Below are positions 58,460 to 64,000 of a stretch of DNA of 64,000 bases, one piece after another. Source of the stretch: Polycyclovorans sp. Lineage in GTDB: Bacteria > Pseudomonadota > Gammaproteobacteria > Nevskiales > Nevskiaceae. Numbering within the stretch: the first letter of the stretch is position 1; each line of letters opens with the position of its first letter. The notes beneath the pieces are model-generated. The model saw nothing but the letters and a program-made list of their open reading frames with translations, ran no database searches and was not told the origin of the DNA. The DNA lies in contig PAKU01000019.1 in assembly GCA_002706265.1 (NCBI GenBank), positions 1 through 64,000 of the forward strand, written 5' to 3'. The position numbers were made by a program, and so were the translations under genes.

Positions 58460-59593
58460 ATGACCACCAAACGCATGCTCATCATGCTCATTCTCACTGG
58501 CGTCGTGTTCGGGGCCGTGTTTGGCATGAAGTGGTTCGGCACCAAGATGATGAATGAATACGTCAACAACATGCCGACGCCGCCCGTGACCGTGTCGGCA
58601 ACCACCGTCAAGGCCATGACCTGGCCGAACGAGCTGACCCCCATCGGTACGCTGATCGCCGTCAACGGCGCCGACGTCACCTCCGAGGTGGGCGGCATCG
58701 TGACGCGCATCCACTTCGAGTCCGGGGCCATGGTGAAGCGCGGCGACCGCTTGATCGAGCTGGATGCCGACGCCGAGCGGGCTGAGCTGCAACGCTTGCG
58801 TGCGCAGGCCAATCTGGCCGACACCAACCGCAAGCGGCGCGAGCAGTTGTTCCGCCAAGAGGCCATCTCGAAGTCGGAGCTGGACATGGTCATCGCCGAG
58901 TCCGAAGCCGCCCGGGCGGCGGTGGAGGCGCAGGCGGCGCGGCTGGCACAGAAGGAAATTCGCGCGCCGTTCGATGGACGGCTGGGCGTTCGCCGCGTGG
59001 CGGTGGGGCAGTACCTGGCGCCGGGCACGGCCATCGTCAACCTCCAGTCGCTGGACCCGATCGACATCGATTTCTCGCTGCCCGAACAGCATCTGGGCGA
59101 CGTCGATGTGGGCTTTGATGTGGCCGTCAAGGTCGATGCCTGGCCCGGCCGCACCTTCGAGGGTGCGGTGATGGCGGTGGAGCCGCGCATCGAGACCGCC
59201 ACCCGCAATTTTCTGGTGCGTGCCCGAATGCCCAATGAGGACCACCAGCTGCGGCCCGGTCTGTTCGGGCAGGTGACGCTGAGCCTGGCCGGCGCGCGGG
59301 ACGTGCTGGCCGTGCCGCGTACGGCCATCAACTACAGCTCCTACGGCACCTCGGTGTTCGTCATCGAGCCGGTTGAAAACCCCGAAGAAGGCCGGCCCGA
59401 CAAGTCGGCCGCGCAGCGCTTCGTGAAGGTCGGCGATGCACGTGGCGATTTCGTGGAGATTGTCGAGGGGCTGAAGGAAGGTGACGAAGTCGCCACCTCG
59501 GGCCTGCTCAAGCTGCGCAACGGGCAACCGGTGGTGATCGACTACGAGCAGACGCCCGACGCCAAGCTCGATCCGCAACCCGCCCAAAGCTAG
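58460..59593 (+). CDS. RND efflux periplasmic adaptor (membrane fusion protein)
   Basis: Links the RND pump to the TolC-like channel. It has 377 residues. An uncleaved N-terminal transmembrane helix (about 5-27) is followed by the lipoyl half-motif VTSEVGGIVTRIHFESGAMVKRGDRLIEL, an alpha-hairpin (about 105-155), the second lipoyl half APFDGRLGVRRVAVGQYL and beta-barrel and membrane-proximal domains. It lacks a lipobox, so it is anchored by the helix. 28 bases after the channel gene, 64 before the pump. Confidence 0.92.
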   Translation: MTTKRMLIMLILTGVVFGAVFGMKWFGTKMMNEYVNNMPTPPVTVSATTVKAMTWPNELTPIGTLIAVNGADVTSEVGGIVTRIHFESGAMVKRGDRLIELDADAERAELQRLRAQANLADTNRKRREQLFRQEAISKSELDMVIAESEAARAAVEAQAARLAQKEIRAPFDGRLGVRRVAVGQYLAPGTAIVNLQSLDPIDIDFSLPEQHLGDVDVGFDVAVKVDAWPGRTFEGAVMAVEPRIETATRNFLVRARMPNEDHQLRPGLFGQVTLSLAGARDVLAVPRTAINYSSYGTSVFVIEPVENPEEGRPDKSAAQRFVKVGDARGDFVEIVEGLKEGDEVATSGLLKLRNGQPVVIDYEQTPDAKLDPQPAQS

Positions 59594-59657
59594 TCCGGTG
59601 GCAGAGCGTCAGCGCAATACCCTCTTCCTCACGTCGCATTGCCGCAGGTAGGCCCAC

Positions 59658-62600
59658 ATGCATTTCACTGACATTTTCATCAAGCGCCCGGTGCTGGCCA
59701 CGGTGGTCAGCCTGGCGATCCTGCTGCTGGGTCTGCGCGCCGGGCTGGACCTCAAGGTGCGTGAATACCCTGAGCTGCAGACCGCTCAGGTGACGGTCAC
59801 GGTCATTTATCCGGGCGCCGATGCGGCGCTGATGGAAGGTTTCATCACCACGCCGCTGGAACGCGAGATCGCGACCGCGGACGGCATCGATTACCTCGGA
59901 TCAAGCACCGGTTTGAGCACCTCGGTGATCAACGCCTACCTGCGGCTGGACAAGGACCCCAACGAAGCACTGACCGAGATTTCGGCCAAGGTCAACAAAC
60001 TGCGCAGCCAGCTGCCGGCGGGTGCTGAAGACCCGATCATCGAGGTCGCCGAATCACAGGGGACTGCGGCGATGTATCTGGCCTTCACCTCCGAGGTGCT
60101 GAGCCCCAGCCAGATCACCGACTACCTGATTCGCATCGTCGAACCGCAGCTGTCGACCATTCCCGGGGTCGAGAAGGCCGACATCCTCGGCGCCCGCACT
60201 TACGCCATGCGCGTCTGGCTCAAACCCGAACGACTGACGGCGTTCAACCTCACGGCCGCCGATGTCTACGAGCGCATCCGTTCGCAGAACGTGATCTCGG
60301 CGGTGGGCGAGATGAAGGGCAACTTCGTTCGCATCGGTCTGTCGGCACAGACCGACTTGCGCACCGCGGAGCAGTTCAAGCAACTGATCGTCAAGTCCTC
60401 CACCGACGGTGCGGTGGTGCGGCTTGCGGACGTGGCCGATGTGGAGCTGGGGGCCGAGAACTATGACGGCGTCACCACCTGGGGCGGCATTCCATCGATC
60501 TTTGTCGCCATCAATCCGCGCCCCGACGCGAACGTGCTCGACACCATCGCCGACGTGAAGGCCCTGTGGCCAAGCCTGATCGAGCAGATGCCCGAGGGTC
60601 TGGACGGCGACATCACCTATGACACCACCGAGTACATCCGCGCCGCCATCGCCGAGGTGCAAACCACCCTGATCGAGGCCATGATCATCGTGCTGGTGGT
60701 GATCTTCCTGTTCCTCGGTTCGGTGCGCAGCGCGCTGATTCCGGCCGTGACGGTGCCGCTGTCACTGGTGGGCGTGCTGTTCTTCATGCTGTTGATGGGC
60801 TACTCGCTCAACCTGCTCACCCTGCTGGCCATGGTGCTCGCCATCGGCATGGTGGTGGACGATGCGATCATCGTGCTGGAGAACATCCACCGCCATATCG
60901 AAGAAGGCATGACGCCCTTTGATGCCTCCATCAAGGGCGCGCGCGAGCTGTTGGGGCCGGTGATCGCGATGACCATCACGCTGGTGGCCGTGTTCGCGCC
61001 GATCGGCTTTCTCGGCGGCATCACCGGCACGCTGTTCAGCGAATTCGCGTTCACCCTGGCCGGCTCCGTGGTGATCTCCGGCGTCATCGCCCTGACCTTG
61101 ACGCCGATGATGTGCGCCAAGGTGCTCAAGCCCTCGCACGGCCCCGGAAGCCAGCCCAATCGTCTGGCCGACTGGCTGGACAGCCGCTTCGAGTCACTGC
61201 GCAATGCCTACAAGAAGCGCTTGCACGGCGCGATGAACACGCCAGTCGTGATCTCGGTGTTCGCGATCATCGTCATCGGCTCCTGCTACTTCCTGTTCCG
61301 CGCCACCCCCTCGGAGCTGGCGCCGGCCGAAGACTTCGGGTTTGCGTTCGCCATCGTCGAAAGCGACGGCTATGCGTCTCAGGAGTACTTCAATCAGTAC
61401 TTCGCCGAGGCGCAGCAACGCACCCAGAACGACCCGGATGTGGAGAACGTTTTCGGCTTCAGTCTGGGGGATGCCGGCGGCACCAGCCAAGGCTTCATCG
61501 GCATGATGATGAAACCGTGGACCACCCGCGAGGTGTCCACCGCAAAGATTCTCGAGCGTCTGGGGCCGGAGCTGCAGGGCGTGGCCGGGCTGCGCTGGGC
61601 CGGGGTTCAGCCCCCCGCGCTGCCCACGCCGGGCCAGGGGTATCCGGTGGAATTCGTTCTCAAATCGACCGAGAGCGTCGAGACCATTGCCCAGATCAGT
61701 GACGAGATCATTGGCCGTGCGATGGACACCAACCGCTTCTTCTTCCTGGCCTCGCGGCTCAAGGTGGACCGTCCTGAAGGCGTGGTCGAGATCGATCGTG
61801 ACAAGGCGGCGCTGTTGGGCGTGGACATGGCCCAGCTCAGTGCTGATCTGTCGGCCCTGCTGGCCGGCGGAGAGGCCTCGCGCTTTGCCTTCGAGAACCG
61901 CTCTTACAAGATCATTCCCCAGGTTGATCGCCAGTCGCGGCTCAACCCCCAGCAGCTCGAGGGCTATTACACGCGTGCCCGCAACGGCGAGCTGGTGCCC
62001 ATGTCGACGGTGGTGAAGGTGACCGACCGCATCGTGCCGCGGGCCATCGAGCACTTCCAGCAGCTCAACTCCAACACCATCCTCGCGGTACCGCGGCCCG
62101 ACGTCTCGCAGGGTCAGGCCTTGCAGATCCTTGAAGACATCACGGCCGAGGTTGCCCCGGCCAGCTTCCAGGTGGATTACTCCGGTGCGTCGCGCCAGTT
62201 CAAGACCGAAGGGTCGGCCCTGTTGGCAACCTTCGGCTTCGCGATCGTGATCATCTATCTGGTGCTGGCCGCGCAGTTCGAATCCTTCCGTGACCCGCTC
62301 ATCATGCTGATCACGGTGCCCATGGCGATCTGTGGCGCGCTGCTGGTGATCAACATCATCGGCATCACCAACGGGATGCAGCTCACCAACCTGACGGGGG
62401 CGACACTCAACATCTACACCCAGGTCGGGCTGGTCACCCTGATCGGCGTGATTTCCAAGCACGGGATTCTCATGGTGGAGTTCGCCAACACGCTGCAGGC
62501 GCAGGGCATCAACAAACGCGCCGCGATTGAAGAAGCCGCCAGCATCCGCATGCGGCCCATTCTCATGACCACCGCAGCGCTGGTGGTGGCAATGATTCCG

Positions 62601-62789
62601 CTGCTGATCGCCGCCGGCCCCGGGGCCTCAGCCCGCTTCTCCATCGGTTTGGTGATTGCCTCAGGCATGACCATCGGCACCCTGCTGACGCTGTACGTGG
62701 TGCCGGTGATGTATCAATTGGTCGCCAGCGATCTGGGTGGCCAGAAAGACATTCCGGTCAACACCACGCCCGCACCGGCGCACGCGTAG
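59658..62789 (+). CDS. RND efflux pump, HAE-1 family
   Basis: Proton-driven inner-membrane multidrug exporter of 1043 residues. The internal duplication is clear: two sets of about six helices, each preceded by a large periplasmic porter domain. The proton relay Asp401-Asp402 lies in GMVVDDAIIVLENIHRHIEEG. The conserved start FIKRPVLATVVSLAILLLG and PGADAALMEGFITTPLER are present. Substrates cannot be predicted; solvents, dyes, drugs or bile-like compounds are usual. Last gene of the TetR-controlled operon. Confidence 0.95.
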   Translation: MHFTDIFIKRPVLATVVSLAILLLGLRAGLDLKVREYPELQTAQVTVTVIYPGADAALMEGFITTPLEREIATADGIDYLGSSTGLSTSVINAYLRLDKDPNEALTEISAKVNKLRSQLPAGAEDPIIEVAESQGTAAMYLAFTSEVLSPSQITDYLIRIVEPQLSTIPGVEKADILGARTYAMRVWLKPERLTAFNLTAADVYERIRSQNVISAVGEMKGNFVRIGLSAQTDLRTAEQFKQLIVKSSTDGAVVRLADVADVELGAENYDGVTTWGGIPSIFVAINPRPDANVLDTIADVKALWPSLIEQMPEGLDGDITYDTTEYIRAAIAEVQTTLIEAMIIVLVVIFLFLGSVRSALIPAVTVPLSLVGVLFFMLLMGYSLNLLTLLAMVLAIGMVVDDAIIVLENIHRHIEEGMTPFDASIKGARELLGPVIAMTITLVAVFAPIGFLGGITGTLFSEFAFTLAGSVVISGVIALTLTPMMCAKVLKPSHGPGSQPNRLADWLDSRFESLRNAYKKRLHGAMNTPVVISVFAIIVIGSCYFLFRATPSELAPAEDFGFAFAIVESDGYASQEYFNQYFAEAQQRTQNDPDVENVFGFSLGDAGGTSQGFIGMMMKPWTTREVSTAKILERLGPELQGVAGLRWAGVQPPALPTPGQGYPVEFVLKSTESVETIAQISDEIIGRAMDTNRFFFLASRLKVDRPEGVVEIDRDKAALLGVDMAQLSADLSALLAGGEASRFAFENRSYKIIPQVDRQSRLNPQQLEGYYTRARNGELVPMSTVVKVTDRIVPRAIEHFQQLNSNTILAVPRPDVSQGQALQILEDITAEVAPASFQVDYSGASRQFKTEGSALLATFGFAIVIIYLVLAAQFESFRDPLIMLITVPMAICGALLVINIIGITNGMQLTNLTGATLNIYTQVGLVTLIGVISKHGILMVEFANTLQAQGINKRAAIEEAASIRMRPILMTTAALVVAMIPLLIAAGPGASARFSIGLVIASGMTIGTLLTLYVVPVMYQLVASDLGGQKDIPVNTTPAPAHA

Positions 62790-62800
62790 CACCCAAGGCC

Positions 62801-62826
62801 GGCCGGGCGCCTGTAGGGGCCCGGCC
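62801..62826 (+). terminator. Hairpin after the RND pump gene
   Basis: GGCCGGGC (62801-62808) and GCCCGGCC (62819-62826) form a perfect 8-bp GC stem with a 10-base loop, 11 bases after the pump stop. No T run follows, so intrinsic termination is uncertain. Confidence 0.35.
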
Positions 62827-63134
62827 GTGCTGGGGTGGTGGGGCAGCCTGCGTGATCGTGCGCCGCTGGGCGGCACTCCGTGCAGGCACCCTGAGGCGCA
62901 ACAACGCGGCGCAGCGCTGATCGGCATCAAGGCGCTCGCCCGGGTCTGCGACGAAAGTGCCCCGTGACGTCACGTTTGAGGAACGGCACGAGCGCGCCTT
63001 GGTCAGGCTCCCGATCAGGCGCTCTACCGATCATTGGTCGGGGCGGGGTCTCTCTTGCTGGCGTCGCGCCTCGCGTATGCCTGCCCGGTCAGCGGCTCAG
63101 TGCGGCGCGCGTCTCAGCCGCAATGGCCGCGCAC

Positions 63135-63159
63135 AAAAAAGCCCGGCGTGGCCGGGCTT
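63135..63159 (-). terminator. Intrinsic terminator of the desaturase gene
   Basis: Read on the minus strand, AAGCCCGGC and GCCGGGCTT pair perfectly (9 bp, loop CAC), and the second arm runs into a stretch of six T. It lies 24 bases beyond the desaturase stop. Confidence 0.85.
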
Positions 63160-63183
63160 GGGCGTTCTACTGCGGTCTGGCGG

Positions 63184-64000
63184 TTAGGCCGCTTGCAGGT
63201 GCAGCAGCCGAACGCGCGCGTTCTGCTGCCTCAGGGTGATCTCCAGCGCACGCAGCCGTTTGCGCATGTCGCTGTTTTCCCATTGATCGGCCAGCTGCTG
63301 TTTGGCGGCATCGAAGCGCTCGGTTTGCAACTGGGTCCATTCGGCCAGGGTGTGGCTGAAGTGCTGCCACTCCTGTTCCAGCAATCCGTGCAGGCGGGCC
63401 AGGCGAGGATCGGTCTCCCCCGCGGAGTGACTGATGCGCTCGCGGGCAACCTCGAACTGCCGCTGCAGCAGCGCACGCTGCACCACGAAGTTGGGGACGC
63501 GTTTCAGGTTGCGGGTCAGGCCCACCCAGCTCGAGGCGGCGATCAGCCATTTGGTGGGATCAAAATGCCACCAGCGGATGCCGTTGCGGTAGTCCCACTG
63601 AAACAGGTGGTGATAGTTGTGATAGCCCTCGCCATAGGTGACCAGCGCAAGCAGATCGTTGTCGCGTGCGGAGTTGGCGTCGGTATAGGGCTGGCGGCCC
63701 CAGTAATGGGCCAGTGAGTTGATGAAGAAGGTCACGTGCTGGCTGATCACCAGACGCATCACGCCGGCCAGCAGCAGGCTGCCCCAAAGATCGCCATTGA
63801 TCCACCCCAGCAGGGCCGGCAGACCGAAGTTCATGCCCAGTGCCAGCGCCAGATAGTGGCGGTGCTGGAACATGACGATGGGGTCTTCCTTCAGATCGCG
63901 GGCGTTCTTGAAGTCCAGCGCGCTGGAGGGGTAGTCGCGCAGCATCCAGCCCATGTGCGAAAACCACAGGCCGCGCTTGGCGGAGTAGGGGTCTTGGTCT
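63184..64000 (-). CDS. Membrane fatty-acid (acyl-CoA) desaturase, C-terminal part
   Basis: Di-iron desaturase that introduces a double bond, usually at carbon 9, in acyl chains. The last 271 residues are present and the 5' part runs off the window. At the edge, DPYSAKRGLWFSHMGWML is the family motif after the second His box. Two transmembrane segments follow, then the third His box GEGYHNYHHLFQWDYRNGIRWWHFDPTKW. The first His boxes are outside. The C-terminal 90 residues form a charged, Gln/Arg-rich helical tail that many relatives have only in shorter form. It probably tunes membrane fluidity. Confidence 0.93.
   Translation of the reverse strand, partial: DQDPYSAKRGLWFSHMGWMLRDYPSSALDFKNARDLKEDPIVMFQHRHYLALALGMNFGLPALLGWINGDLWGSLLLAGVMRLVISQHVTFFINSLAHYWGRQPYTDANSARDNDLLALVTYGEGYHNYHHLFQWDYRNGIRWWHFDPTKWLIAASSWVGLTRNLKRVPNFVVQRALLQRQFEVARERISHSAGETDPRLARLHGLLEQEWQHFSHTLAEWTQLQTERFDAAKQQLADQWENSDMRKRLRALEITLRQQNARVRLLHLQAA

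Larger units (their letters stand above)
62790..63183. other. Intergenic region between RND pump and desaturase
   Basis: 394 bases between two convergent genes. It contains a hairpin at 62801-62826, a perfect 12-bp palindrome (CGTGACGTCACG) at 62963-62974 and the desaturase terminator near the end. Short open frames here have no ribosome site or recognisable product. Confidence 0.6.

Noticed and set aside
62963-63060. tRNA-like sequence on the minus strand (GGTAGAGCGCC near 63029-63019)
   Set aside because: Only the D-arm-like part fits. No acceptor stem pairing and no GTTCRAN T-loop could be placed, so it is not called as a tRNA or a tRNA fragment.
62957-63239. Short open frames of 76-91 codons between the RND pump and desaturase genes
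   Set aside because: They overlap one another in different frames, have no ribosome site, run into the desaturase terminator, and have Arg/Ala-rich composition typical of chance frames.

Overview
The window is a gene-dense, GC-rich (roughly 65% by eye) stretch of chromosome. It most likely comes from a gammaproteobacterium near the Xanthomonadales/Nevskiales. This placement is inferred from gene order (rseP-bamA-skp-lpxD-fabZ-lpxA-lpxB-rnhB-dnaE-accA-tilS; pyrG-kdsA-eno-ftsB-ispD-ispF; rpsP-rimM-trmD-rplS), a Xanthomonas-like KdsA, an AlkK-like acyl-CoA ligase and a SUF rather than ISC cluster. Many genes overlap by ATGA, GTGA or TGATG, as in tightly coupled operons. I see no rRNA, tRNA, CRISPR array, insertion sequence or prophage.

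Layout. 1-13182: envelope and lipid A operon (end of rseP, bamA, skp, lpxD, fabZ, lpxA, lpxB) running into rnhB, dnaE, accA and tilS. 13247-13828 (minus): a poly-glycine lipoprotein with a clear terminator. 14011-19535: complete five-gene peptide-type ABC importer. 19633-21276: AlkK-like acyl-CoA ligase. 21406-28731: pyrG, kdsA, an unidentified 574-residue membrane protein, eno, ftsB, ispD, ispF. 28830-29411 (minus): Smr-domain nuclease. 29492-32412: surE, pcm, yqaA, nlpD. 32514-38709: alaC-like aminotransferase, hom, a VapBC-type toxin-antitoxin pair, thrC, recJ. 38736-41846 (minus): sensor GGDEF protein with a degenerate EAL domain. 41971-47233 (minus): SUF Fe-S assembly operon with its Rrf2 regulator and a tautomerase gene inside. 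47297-50744: thioesterase, DUF3293 protein, YqiA-like hydrolase, then a three-gene set ending in a membrane-anchored hydrolase. 50826-51947: FabH2-type ketoacyl-ACP synthase. 52055-53945: ribosomal protein/tRNA modification operon with a good terminator. 54291-56233: crotonase-fold enzyme and acyl-CoA dehydrogenase. 56379-62789: TetR regulator, TolC-like channel, periplasmic adaptor and RND pump. 63184-64000 (minus): partial membrane fatty-acid desaturase.

How the parts fit. Most of the window is core metabolism: outer-membrane assembly, lipid A, KDO, isoprenoid precursors, division, translation and aspartate-family amino acids. A second theme is acyl chains: AlkK-like ligase, FabH2, acyl-CoA dehydrogenase, crotonase, thioesterase and desaturase. 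This suggests use of fatty acids or alkane-derived acids and active membrane adjustment.

The most unusual arrangement is the toxin-antitoxin pair placed between hom and thrC. It has its own promoter and a nested dyad operator, and the toxin stop codon overlaps a thrC start codon, so threonine synthase expression may be tied to toxin-antitoxin autoregulation. Other points worth attention are a KdsA with Asp at the position that is Cys or Asn in the known classes, a Cys-rich insertion in ThrC, an IscR type-1-like operator over the suf promoter, and a tautomerase embedded in the suf operon.
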